Notes: a model not told the origin generated them from the sequence alone. DNA of 64,000 bases from Aplidium turbinatum (GCA_918807975.1 OU964931.1:10550251-10614250), one strand, 5' to 3'; numbered from the stretch's first letter, positions 47,752-58,725 are shown. Translations and numbers: made by a program.

Positions 47752-48159
47752 AAGTGGTAGGCACTTTATCAAAGCAGTAACGCAATCATGCGTAACATAT
47801 GACATATAAAACAATTTTCCACATGAAACCACCTGATTGCAGACAAAGATTATTTTTGCTCTCAGTTCAGTTATAGAAGAAAAAAGAGTAAAGACAGGAG
47901 GTGGGAATCGAACCCAATCAATCAAGCAATCGAAATTACTATATCTCTTGCCTAAAGTCTACTCCACCTGGCTACGCTGGTGACGGTGATTCTTTTACTT
48001 AGTTTAGTTTGTATCAAAAATCTTTCGAGAAGAACGCTTACAATATCACCTGCTGAGTCACATGACTGCAATCAGCTGATTCGCCAAGAATCGTAGACTA
48101 TGTCACGCATGATTGCGTTATTGTTTTAGGAAGGTGGAATACGTTAAAGTGCCTACCCA
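47752..48159. mobile_element. MITE with TAGGCACTTTA ends and a tRNA-like block
   Basis: TAGGCACTTTA (47758-47768) is mirrored by TAAAGTGCCTA (48145-48155), the same ends as at 30829-31567. Inside, the minus strand of 47900-47985 has AGGTGGAGTAGACTTTAGGC and a perfect box B (GGTTCGATTCC), so it resembles a tRNA promoter. GTAACGCAATCATGCG and its inverse lie inside both ends. Confidence 0.6.
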
Positions 48160-48717
48160 TCCAGGTAGCCGTGCAGTAGTCCATCGGTAACTTATAGTGA
48201 GGGACCCGTAACCTTTCCAACGGCCCGGAAACTTGAAGAATCCACCGCTTATTCTTTGGATATAGGCTAAGCTAGTGCGTTTTTCTTAGAAGTGTCTTAC
48301 TGTATTTTGGGATCCGAGGATCTTATTGGTACCGGTCCCAAATTATTCTCTCGACGGGCCTAGACAGTCCTTTGAAACAAAAACCTGACTGAATCATAAA
48401 TGACATGTCAATCATTTACAATTCATGTCCCTGTCATCAGGGGCGCCGGAAGCGGGGGGCAGGGTCGCCCTCCTGCTCTCAATTTTTTCTGGATGGGGGG
48501 CCAAGGAGGGCAATGGTGCCCTTTTAAAGTCATGTGAGCTACTGTACATTTTTCAATATAACAATTTCTGCTATTTGCTTTAGCCTAATTACAATCTTTC
48601 ATTTTTGCCTCAAAATAATATTCACACACAAAATTCTACATCACAGTAGATTACATGATGCCCTTTCGTGCCATTGTTCTTTGTATACCGGTATGTAGTT
48701 CTTGTACCATTACGGTA

Positions 48718-49696
48718 GGGGAAGCTCGGGTTAGTTGAGCCACTGGGTTAGTTGATCCACCCATTTTAATTCTTAAATGTGGTGAGGTAACCACATTTTA
48801 TCATCACGTGATCTTAAAGTTTCTCATCTCGTGGTCTCCCGTCTGGTTTGAGTTGACGATTGAAATTATATGTGGTGCTGAAATTAAAAAGTTGTGTTTT
48901 GACCTTGGAAGGTAGATTTTGAAAATAGAGGTATGTCCAATAATATTTTTTTATACTTGGTTACTGAGACAGTTTCATTTAATTTGTTTGGTAGCTTACC
49001 AAACAAGCTACGTTCTGAATAAAAAGCGGCATGGTGTGCCTTGAAGTTTTGCTGTAGTTTTAACATTTTCATGGCAGTATAGTTAAGGTGTTAGTTGAGC
49101 CACTGCCTTCGGTGTTAGTTGAGCCAGTGTATAAAGGGCGTTATAATGCTTACGATACCTCCACACACCTTACATAGATTGCAGCCGTTGGATAAGTCTG
49201 TTTACGGTCCAATAAATATCTTTGAACTACATAAAACTCAACAAAAGCTCATAAACGTGGTCAAGCTATAATGAAATGGTGTTATTTGGATGCCGTAGCA
49301 ATACCTTCATTATTTTATATGCACATTGAGTTACGAGCGACTCTTGGAACAATTGTTAACCTGTTTTCATACATTGATATTATTACTTTAAATATAAACT
49401 AAGGCTTGGAAAAGAAACGTGGTTAAATTTGTGTTTTCAAAAATAATAAATGAGGCTCAACTAACCCCAGTCTGTGGTTCAACTAACCCTTACCGTTGTG
49501 TCAGTTGAGCCATTTGGCTACTAGTTTTTAAACACCTGTGGACCCGGTTGTCGTCGTTCGATAAGGCTTGTACTTCCTACAAGTATTGTTTAATATACGC
49601 AGAACGTAGAGCACTGTGAATGAAGAAATAAAAGCAACTCATATAAAAAAAAATTGCAAAAATGCAAAAAGTGGCTCAACTAACCCGACCTTCCCC
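48718..49696. mobile_element. TA-flanked MITE with repeated GGTTAGTTGAGCCA units
   Basis: The ends are GGGGAAGCTCGGGTTAGTTG and CAACTAACCCGACCTTCCCC, flanked by TA (48716-48717, 49697-49698). GTTAGTTGAGCCAC recurs near 48725, 48745, 49090 and 49115; the complement recurs near 49450, 49475 and 49670. Non-coding, inside the hAT copy. Confidence 0.85.
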
Positions 49697-50113
49697 TACT
49701 CGATAATGAGCTATTCTGTAGGTCACACACATGATTTATTGAAATTCTACCACTCCTATGCTTCTTCAAGGACTTTGTCACAACTATGTTTGACGTTACT
49801 ACCAGCTGTGAAAATCAAACGCCAATGATTCGAGGAACCATTAAGAACCGTTTTGCATTGCATATGACCAAAGTTAGGGCCGGATGGCTGGGATATTGTT
49901 GATGGCTGACATATGAAAAAAGAAAATGTTCCTCGTGGTCTTGGTTTTAGTGAGAAAAAAGATCTGAGGGATACAGAATTGTAGGAAAGTTAAGGAATTG
50001 TAGCCTATAAACGTCTTAGCATAGCAAAGAGTGTGAGAACGTAGAAGTTAAAAATTTTTAGAAGGAAAAGTGTAAGTAAGCCGTTATGGTATAGGGTCAA
50101 ATTCCTCGGAAAG

Positions 50114-50311
50114 GTGAATGCTGAACGCAGTTTTAGCGCCATGAGGAGAGTAAAAATGTGCCTTCGTACCACAATGACAGATAACAGTTTAAACAACCGA
50201 ATGTTTGCGACTATTCACAAACAGGTGATGGACACCATTGACTTAGAAGCTGTTGCAGATGAGCTCATTCGAGCCACCGACGCGCGTAAAATGCACTTCG
50301 GATTGGTTTGA
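50114..50311 (+). pseudogene. hAT transposase C-terminal dimerisation domain, remnant
   Basis: It reads NAERSFSAMRRVKMCLRTTM, then DNSLNNRMFATIHKQ, matching the ERSFSxLrrvKxxLR...RL pattern at the end of hAT transposases. It ends in a stop 42 residues later. The upstream transposase is not recognisable. Its orientation is opposite to the remnant in copy 1 and the sequence differs. Confidence 0.75.
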
Positions 50312-51179
50312 TATTTGTCTATATAGGCTACTGTATACAAATTATCCCGTAGACACATTTTATACTTTGCAGCAGATTGTGACGCTGTGAACGTGAAATT
50401 ATCTTTCGTTTCTATTGTTCAAGCTATTTCAATATATTTCATTCATTTATTTTCATCTGTCTCACATGGCAATTGATATGGCTTATCGTTTTTCCCCTAT
50501 TAGCCATATAAATATAAAATAAAATAAATTTATATGGCTAATAGGGGAAAAACGATTAACGAACTGCCCAGCATTATCGCTATGACTTATCTTAAAACTT
50601 AAAAATAGTGTCTTTTTTTCATAATCCTGCTCTCCCAGTCAAAAATCGTTCCGGCGCCCCTGCCTGTCATTTAAAACTCGAGTTAACACCAAAAAAAGCT
50701 CATATGTTGGCTAAAGAATAAAATCTGGTAGGCAAGCGCCGTGAAAATTCCATATGCTGTTTTGAACCTTTAGACTGTTATAAAAACTTTTTAGTCCGGT
50801 TTTGATCCTACTTTTCCGCGAAATTCATGATCCAAACAATCTTCAATAATTCTGCAGAATCCAAATGCGATCCAGTTTGGGTGTCCAATGAACATCTCTG
50901 AAGATATTTGTAAGAGATGGGGGTGCAGGAAAGGGAGTCGTCCCTATCACTCTCCTGCTACAAATAAAACTTGCAAATTTGGGCGAAAATGTCAATTTAT
51001 TAAGGAAAATTGTAAATTGTTGCGTTTTTAAATATATCATAAACAGACATAACTCAGCAACAACACTACATTTAACATTATAAAAACAAAAAACAAAAAG
51101 CGAACGTTTTCGGCTAGTCATACAGCCCTTTTCAAGCCTATAAGAAAAATACATATTAAAAGAAATGCTAAAGAATCAT

Positions 51180-52109
51180 GGAAGACGTGGCAAAGCGGAC
51201 ACTTTTCGTAAAAACGTAATTTCAGCAACAGTGATGGTTGGATTTAGTTAATTTCTTTTTTAATCGAAAGCCTTAGTTGGTCAGCATATTTGGTTCGAAG
51301 ATCAAGCGGAATCTTTCTACTGTTATAGTACAAATCAAAAAAGAAATTTTTTTTTAAATGTCCCGCTTTGCCCCAGCAGTGGGGCAAAGCGGGACACTTC
51401 ATTTTTGCATGATTTGGTACTGTTTAGCCGCTTCTCTCAAAGACAACTTCTTGCTTTTCACATCTTCTATTGCATTCTTAATATTGATAGCCTGTCCGTC
51501 CATTTACCTATGTCAGTTTTTCTCTTATAGCGACAAACCATTGTCAGAATTAAATTGTGTAGGTCTACCGGTACAATATAAATGAATGCTGATAAATATT
51601 TTACAATCTTGAAGGCTAAAAGAGGTATAAACAAAAATTCAATTTACAGAAGAACCACAGATACAATCTAGACTTCTAGAGTCTCATGTTGCCCTAATGC
51701 ACTGTCCCACTTTGCCCTAATACAGCTGTCCCACTTTGCCCCAAAGTATAGCCTTTAGAAAATAACATCGCTGCTGAAACCTGTAAAGTTTTAGGTAAAA
51801 GTTGCTTTTGTTACCAAAAAATACTGTCTCAATGTCTAAGATAAAAACAAAGCTACCAACAAATTCGCTTATGCTAACGAATGTGGTAGCTACTTTTCCA
51901 TTTCTTTCTTATAACAAACCATGCCAAAACACATTTTAGCCTACTTCCTCACGACACGCGTTGTGCTCTGCCAGTCGCCATTTTTTCACAGCAAATACAG
52001 TTTATAGTTGCCTAACTAGTGCTTCCGGTTAGAGGGAGCCAAAGAATACAAAACGCGAAAAATCGCGATGTCCCGCTTTTCCCGCGTCCCGCTTTGCCCC
52101 GTCTTCCCC
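51180..52109. mobile_element. TA-flanked MITE with repeated GGGGCAAAGCGGGACA units
   Basis: The right end is TTTGCCCCGTCTTCCCC followed by TA (52110-52111). The left end is slightly shortened and starts GGAAGACGTGGCAAAGCGG. TGTCCCGCTTTGCCCCA and its inverse recur near 51358-51400 and 51700-51745. The uninterrupted PLE copy at 57550 shows the empty site around a TA. Confidence 0.85.
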
Positions 52110-52230
52110 TAGTATCACAGCAAAAATATGGTCAAATCTAAACATTTGAGAAACTGTCTCGATCATACAAAATGGTAACTGAAAATTACACAGCACAACG
52201 GGTCAAGTATTTGAGAAGTAAAAATTAATT

Positions 52231-53967
52231 CGTCGTCGGCTCCAGCTCGTGTCCGAGCATTGGTTTCGTCTTCAAATTGAATTTGGTTTTGGATGGTGAT
52301 GTCGTATGTGGCTTTGGAGGCCCAGTCTATGATGGAATAGACGTGGGCAAAAGTCACATTGTATGGAGGGTGGGGGACGTGGTAGTTTTAGCTTTTCTTT
52401 TCTAGTGTTTCGTTTTTCTTGAGCTTTTTGTATCCTGTTTTTTTTCAAAATTTCCGTACCTTCCCTAATTCTTTTTCTCCAAAGTGATCTGTCACTAGCA
52501 AGTACTTCCCATGAATCCAGATCAATGTTGGCATGGTTGAGGGAGACTTTCAGCTGATTTTTGTATCTCATTTTTGGTCTTCCGGGGGGTCTCTTTCCTG
52601 TCTCTAGTTCACCATAAAGCATTATTCTTGGAAGCCTCGTTGGGTCCATTCGTATGACATGCCTTGTCCAGCGAAGGCGGTGTTGCGATATGGTGGCTTC
52701 TAAACTGGGCAGCCTAGCGCGATGAAGGATTGCATCGTTGGTAAGATAATCTTCCCAACGAGTACCTAGCATTTGCCTCAGTTTTCTCTGCTGGAAATTT
52801 TCAAGACGTTTGATGTCACGGCGGTATAATGTCCAAGTTTCACCAGCATAGAGAAGGGTAGATAGAACGACTGCCCGGAAGACCATAATTTTTGTGCGGA
52901 TAGATATAGCATGGTTGTGGAAAACACGATGGTTAAGTCTTCCATAGGCACAGCGAGCTGCTTTTATATGTTGTTCAATATCCTTTGCACATGTTGGTGC
53001 TGTTGAAAGTATGCTACCAAGGTAAGAGAAGTAGTCTACTTCACCTAAAGGTCTTTCGTTGATATTGATCTCTGGGGAGGTGTGGTCAGGTGGCGTTTGG
53101 TTGAGTATCCTAGTTTTATCAGTGTTAACTTCCATTCCAAAATGGTCATAAGAGTTGTTGTAGATGGTGGCTATCGTTTGGAGGTCATCAGGAGTCCGAA
53201 CAGGTGTGGCATTGTCATCGGCAAACTGTAACTCATGGATTGTATGAGCAGAGGTTTTCGACTTAGCACGGAAGCGAGCAAGATTGAAGAGCCCTCCGTC
53301 CATGCGACAGCGCATGTTGATACCAGGAGAAGTTTGTGGGACCTCGTTAAGCATTGCAGCCACATACAGTGAAAAACATGTAGGTGCAAGAACGCATCTT
53401 TGTTTGAGTCCACCTGTAACGGGGAATGGGTCGGAGAGGGTGTTTTGGTAACAGACTCTGCCAAGCATGCCATCATGAAGAGCACGGATGTGAGGCCGGG
53501 CTGGAGGCTTCCAGCTCTACCAAGCCTGCCCCCGTTACCCGTAATATCATCGCCATTGGGCTTTGTTCGGTCCTGGTCCAAAATTGAGACAAAGGCCATT
53601 CGCTTGTGTGGTTGTTTAAGGTGGTCGTGACTACGCGAGGGCTACGCACACACTCTTGGCCAGCTCCATGTCCACTGCGGTCCAATAAGATCGGAACGTG
53701 CAGATTCAGGGGAACCGGTTGCAACGGGCTGCCGGGTGCTCTGTTCATTGAGGCCCGCCTTACAAGATGCCTGCCCGTCAGACATTGCCCTCTTCCGCCA
53801 AAAAGAGATTGCCGTTGGGGACTTTTACGTGTGTCTATTAGCCCCAGGAGTTGCTAGGAATGAGCCTAGTTTTTAGCCTGGACTCACCTCTACACCACGT
53901 TGAGGCATCTCCATAGGATGGGGGCTGAACAAAGTCAGCTCCCTAGACACATTAATTAATTGATTGT
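52231..53967 (-). mobile_element. LINE copy with 12-bp target duplication
   Basis: TAAAAATTAATT flanks the copy at 52219-52230 and 53968-53979. The minus strand starts with about 470 bp of G+C-richer sequence, then runs directly into the middle of a reverse transcriptase, so the copy is internally incomplete. Its 3' end is GGAGCCGACGACG with no poly(A). Confidence 0.88.
52272..53490 (-). CDS. LINE reverse transcriptase, C-terminal half with C2H2 finger
   Basis: An open frame of about 400 codons begins in the RT palm: RALHDGMLGRVCYQN, TGGLKQRCVLAP (the usual GVKQGC has R for G), then the catalytic FADDNA and EVNTDKTRIL. Then come FSYLGSILS, the long thumb and linker with GETWTLYRRDIKRLENFQQ, HRLRWTRHVIRMD and RPPGRPKMRYKNQL, and at the end a C2H2 finger (CDFCPRLFHHRLGLQSH with HHHP). 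The first RT motifs and the endonuclease are missing. It may still be open because it is young, but it cannot be active on its own. The LINE clade is not certain. The reading frame lies between 12-bp target duplications, within a PLE tail. Confidence 0.85.
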
Positions 53968-54025
53968 TAAAAATTAATTAATTGTTCAGAAAAGGAATCA
54001 GGCAGAATTAGCCTACGCAAGATTG

Positions 54026-57000
54026 TTATGTTATGCATTGTACAAATATTGGAAAACCCTCAGTTACATGTCATCAATATACCAGATCATTTAATCTCTC
54101 AAACATACAAAATTTCTCAAATGCTCTGGAAAATATGGACATCACGTGTTGCCTAAATCAAACTGATGCTGATGAAGCTTATGAGTCATTCATAGGAGAA
54201 TATACTAGTCAATTTAATAAGCATTTTCCTATACAAAAAAACACCTTTAAAAAAGAATAATTCTTGGTTTGATAGAGAACTACTACATCTATTACGAAGA
54301 AACGAGCGTTTGTTTAAAAAGTAGGCTACATAGCAAATAAAACTATTCACTCCAAAAAGAACTACACTTCTGCAAGAAACTTATACTTCCATACAGTTCA
54401 ACAACAACAAAAAAGAAATTTTATAAATCTAAATTTGAAAAGCAAAAGTTTAATATGAAAGCTACTTGGCAAACAATCAACAATCTATTAGGTAAATCCC
54501 AGTCTAAGACTAACCATGGCATCAAAATAAATGATAGTACAGTCATTGACAGATTAACTATTGCAAATCACTTCAATGATCACTTTTCCTGTGCTGCCCA
54601 TTCCCTTACAAAAAAAATTCCCAAATCGAATACAATATTTTCAACATATCTTGATTCTCCATGCTCTGAGACAATTTATATTTATCAAACTACTTTGAAT
54701 GAAATTAACAATATTATTCATGCTATGCCAGCAAAAACTAGCAGTGGCATCAATGAAATACCATCCATAGTTGTAAAGTCAAACCCAAACAATATACTGC
54801 ATGCTTTAACTCATATATTTAACTTATCTTTAACGAGTGGAAAATTCATAAATTCATTTAAGTTGGAGAAGGTGATACCTATCTTTAAAAAGGGTAGCTG
54901 CAAAGATTCAAACAACTACAGACCAGTCAGCTACCTGTTTTTTCACCTGTTTTTACCTGCTACCTGTTTTTTCAAAGATATTAGAAAGAATCATGTACAA
55001 CAGATTATACTCGTTTTTAATTAGACATAAATTTTTCTATGACAATCAATTTGGTTTCAGAAACAATCATTCCACAAGCCATGCTGCTTCAATGCTAATA
55101 GAAAGTATCACCAGTATACTCAATGACAACCATCTTGCATTAGGAATCTTTCTTGATTTATCTAAAGCATTTGACACCATTGACCATAAAATATTGCTAG
55201 CTAAATTATATCATTTCGGAATAAGAGGCGTGGCCTATGACTGGTTCATGAGTTACCTGAGTAATAGAAAACAAAGAGTGGTTTTCAATGGCACACTATC
55301 TTCTAATGTTAACAACATATCTTTGGGTGTCCCACAAGGGTCTATCTTAGGCCCTCTTCTATTCTTGATTTATGTAAATGACTTTCCTAACTGCCTTCAA
55401 CACGGAACTGCAATTATGTTTGCAGATGACACCACCATTAGCCTATATATAAAAATAAAACCGTTTCTACTGTATATGATATGGCAAATCAAGAGCTTGT
55501 ATGCATAGATCAATGGCTATCAACAAATCGATTGTCTCTAAATGTCACCAAAACCAAACATATATTATTTTCAAGTCAAGGAAGCAAGACACTATCATGC
55601 AACCCACCCTTAAATATTCGAAAAAACAACATAGAACAAGTTACCTCAATAAAGTTTCTGGGAATAATTGTAAACGAGCATTTGTCATGGAAATCTCATA
55701 TGGAAATCTTGCTTCAAAAAATAAGATCAACACTCTGCGTGACAAAAAAAATTAAGCCTTTCCTAAACAAACAAGCACTTCTCTCCATTTACCATTCTCT
55801 AGTTGAGAGTCAGATATTATATTGTATCTCAACATGGTGTCATGAAAACAAAAGTTCATTGCAAAAGCTGCAACGTACATGCAATAACTTTCTTCGTATT
55901 GTATTTGACATTGACCGCAGTGAAAGCATAAAAGGTGTAATGGAACTCAATAATTTAAAATCAATTAACCACATGAAAAATACAGAGATTGCAACTTTCA
56001 TGTTTAAATATTCAAAAAACCTACTTCCCACAACATTTAATGATATGATTATGTGTAAACAATCAAATAGCCTAACAACAAGAAGTAATTCTCCTTATAT
56101 TCCGATATATTGCAGAATTAACACTTGCAAACAATCAATACGGTACATGGGGCCAACAGTTTGGAACAAGCTTCCCCCTACAATAAGAAATGAATGCAAA
56201 ACTGTAAAAAGCTTTAAATCAAAAATGAACAAGCTAAATCTTCCTTGAAATAATCCTATCTAAGTATAACATGGTATAACATACACCAAACTTACTAATA
56301 TTTTTTTTTTTGCCCAGAAATGATAGGCAAATGTGTGTAGATTTATTAGCAAAATAGTAAGGTTGTAAGTAGGCTATTCCTACTGGCCTTCTGGTTCTTG
56401 TGTTTTTTAGTCCACAGAAGTTCTACAGAGTCTGCAGAAGTTTTTCCATCCTCTTCGACCAATCACCATCTTTCGATGAAGCGGTGGCCATGTGCTCCAA
56501 CCAGTTGTTTTATATCAATATCTTGGACTGGATCGTCATGCTATTGTCTGATTGTTTATATATTTTTCTAACATGCCAAATTGGATTTTTTTTTTCACTT
56601 TTGTTATGGTTTAACGTGTAAAACATACGGTAGCTTAACCCAAATTTATCATATTACTGTGACATGCCACTACTACATCCCAGCTGGCGATGTCTGTCGT
56701 TTTTGCATTAATTCAACGTTTGCTAACGTTGGATCAGTGTGGAGGTGACGAGTTTAGCTGACTGGGGTCTAAAATTATCGCTTTATCAACGCAACTTTTA
56801 TCAAAGCACGCTTGATATCTTCAAGATATAACTTCCCTGGGTATAAGTGAATTTCTGCAAGATGATGATGTTGTTTTTGCTAGTTTGTTTTATTTGTTTT
56901 TGTCATAGTTTTCCTGTCGTCAAGTTATAGCCTATCTATTTTGTGAGTCGTGCAAGGCCTATGGTGCGTTGCGCTTAAAATGGTTTTGCCCGTGGTAGGA

Positions 57001-57421
57001 TTTCTTTGTGGGGTTTTCTTTGCCTGCCTTGCTCTTCTTTGCTATGAGCTAAACGCATCAAGACGTGTTCCCCTTACGACCATCAGCACTCTTGATAACG
57101 CACCATTGCCGATCTTCATAGCAACTGTCCATACAAATCTTAAATATATCAGCTAAAGCTATGTGGGCTAATAAAGCTATAGCCTAAATATATGTTGTTA
57201 ATTTGTTTGTTTTTTTTGTAACATTTTTTTTTTTTATTTTCACTTTATATCTTAAATTTTTCTGAAGGTGTTGCGACCGTGCCAAATTTCTTTCAAATCA
57301 ATAACTTACTTCGGTCACAAGCACGTTTTAACGTTCGCGTTTTGTCGCTTCTACCCTTTTCTCAACCTTTGCTATGTTGACGTGTATTGTTTTGATATGA
57401 TGGTCAGAAATAAAAACAACT
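54026..57421 (+). mobile_element. LINE of the CR1/L2/Jockey group, decayed
   Basis: Coding sequence runs 54033-56248. A 3' region follows to about 57421, where GGTCAGAAATAAAAAC and a short AACTG repeat mark a tail typical of L2/CR1-like elements. It lies between the two inverted PLE tails. The 5' end abuts PLE sequence at 54025. Exact ends are approximate. Confidence 0.7.
54033..56248 (+). pseudogene. LINE reverse transcriptase, frameshifted
   Basis: Reading segments are 54033-54260 (linker after the endonuclease), 54455-55024 (KTSSGINEIPS, PIFKKGSCKDSNNYRPVS), 54993-55508 (ALGIFLDLSKAFDTIDHKIL, LGVPQGSILGPLLF, the catalytic FADDT) and 55481-56248 (FLGIIVNEHLSW, QKLQRTCNNFLRIVF, RYMGPTVWNKLP). 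Frame changes are needed near 55000 and 55480, plus a break between 54260 and 54455. The motif set is that of CR1/L2/Jockey-group RTs. No intact endonuclease is seen. Confidence 0.88.
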
Positions 57422-57702
57422 GAACTGAACAATTAATAATTTTTACTTCTCAAATACTTGACCCGTTGTGCTGTGTAATTTTCAGTTTCCATTTTGTGTG
57501 AGCGAGACAGTTTCTCAAATGTTTAGATTTGACCATATTTTTGCTGTGATACTATATGATTCTTTAGCATTTCTTTTAATATGTATTTTTCTTATAGGCT
57601 TGAAAAGGGCTGTATGACTAGCCGAAAACGTTCGCTTTTTGTTTTTTGTTTTTATAATGTTAAATGTAGTGTTGTTGCTGAGTTATGTCTGTTTATGGTT
57701 TA
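57422..57702 (+). mobile_element. PLE 3' tail, uninterrupted copy
   Basis: It is an inverted partner of the tail at 51030-54025. It contains GGCTTGAAAAGGGCTGTATG, a GGCT/AGCC stem and GAAAACGTTCGC, and ends with GTCTGTTTATGGTTTA. It has no MITE at ACTATATGATTC and so supplies the empty site. Confidence 0.8.
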
Positions 57703-57784
57703 AAAGAGTTACCTATCTACTCAAATTGTATTTTAAATATATATTTGCAAAGACAAAATTTGAGCAAATTTCGTTCGCATCCCC

Positions 57785-58005
57785 AAAGTGTTTTATTCTC
57801 CTCCGGCTATGCCTTTGAACTGCATTGCCTGTCGTAAGTAACCTATTGTACTATTCCAAAGACAATTACTAAATTTTGATACACATTTTGAAAGTGGCTG
57901 CTGTTTCCTTATTTTGTTTTTTATCAACCTTGCTCAATCAAAAGTACTAAAGTTTTTCAAAAGCAATATTATTCCCCATTGGCCTGAAAATTTCTTCGAA
58001 TTGGG
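57785..58005 (+). repeat. 221-bp direct repeat, copy 1, upstream of syntenin
   Basis: It is identical by eye to 58259-58479 (offset 474). It starts AAAGTGTTTTATTCTCC and ends TTCTTCGAATTGGG. Confidence 0.93.
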
Positions 58006-58155
58006 ATGAGATTTATTATTTGGCAACACTTTTCTCCAATTATTTTCTTTTCCACAAAACGACGTTGTTTGCGTCGTTGAAGAAAAACATTTCAAATCAC
58101 GTGCAGCATTTAGTACGTCACGCGTGTGATCACGCGAAAAGTCACATGAGACAAA

Positions 58156-58184
58156 TCAAGTCAAGTCAAGTCAAGTCAAGTCAA
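58156..58184 (+). repeat. TCAAG microsatellite
   Basis: Five tandem TCAAG units and a partial sixth lie in the 253-bp spacer between the two direct repeats. Confidence 0.95.
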
Positions 58185-58258
58185 TTTATTTTGTTTTAAC
58201 AGCGCCATATATTAACAAATAATCAGAGTAAAATGTAATTGTCAAAACAATAGACACA

Positions 58259-58479
58259 AAAGTGTTTTATTCTCCTCCGGCTATGCCTTTGAACTGCATT
58301 GCCTGTCGTAAGTAACCTATTGTACTATTCCAAAGACAATTACTAAATTTTGATACACATTTTGAAAGTGGCTGCTGTTTCCTTATTTTGTTTTTTATCA
58401 ACCTTGCTCAATCAAAAGTACTAAAGTTTTTCAAAAGCAATATTATTCCCCATTGGCCTGAAAATTTCTTCGAATTGGG
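58259..58479 (+). repeat. 221-bp direct repeat, copy 2, upstream of syntenin
   Basis: This second copy ends 246 bp before the syntenin start codon, so it probably lies in the promoter or the 5' leader. The ORF that starts in it (58388) shows no domain and is probably not coding. Confidence 0.93.
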
Positions 58480-58725
58480 CAGAACAAAAAGTCCAACGTT
58501 CGTGTTTTATAAGCAAGGCTTGATGAGAACAACAAAGAGGAAAGTTCAGTTTGCTGTGTATGTATCTGCTAGTTTGCCAGTTGCTGTGATTTATTTTGTT
58601 TTTTTGATTACAGACAAACTTAAGACGTGTTTGAAAAGCTTACCACAATTGTTAAAAGCTTCAAGTGTTAGACTTCTACTTTGAGGATACCATATCTTGT
58701 GTCAGGCCTCAAACATAAATTCAAA

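Larger units (their letters stand above)
48438..50662. mobile_element. hAT DNA transposon, copy 2, with transposase remnant
   Basis: The ends are CAGGGGCGCCGGAAGCG and TCCGGCGCCCCTG, with an exact 8-bp duplication CCTGTCAT at 48430-48437 and 50663-50670. The left 230 bp match copies at 2349 and 14341. It contains the nested MITE 48718-49696 and a transposase end at 50114-50311. AT-rich inverted copies (TATGGCTAATAGGGGAAAAACG) lie at about 50482-50555. Confidence 0.92.
51030..54025 (-). mobile_element. PLE 3' tail, split by a MITE and a LINE
   Basis: PLE tail segments at 51030-51179, 52112-52230 and 53968-54025 read as one continuous tail on the minus strand when compared with the copies at 1880-2270 and 57422-57702. 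The interruptions are a TA-flanked MITE (51180-52109) and a LINE (52231-53967). Broken copy. Confidence 0.8.

Noticed and set aside
58388-58684. 98-residue ORF before syntenin
   Set aside because: It overlaps the 221-bp duplicate, has no domain and lies directly in the syntenin upstream region.
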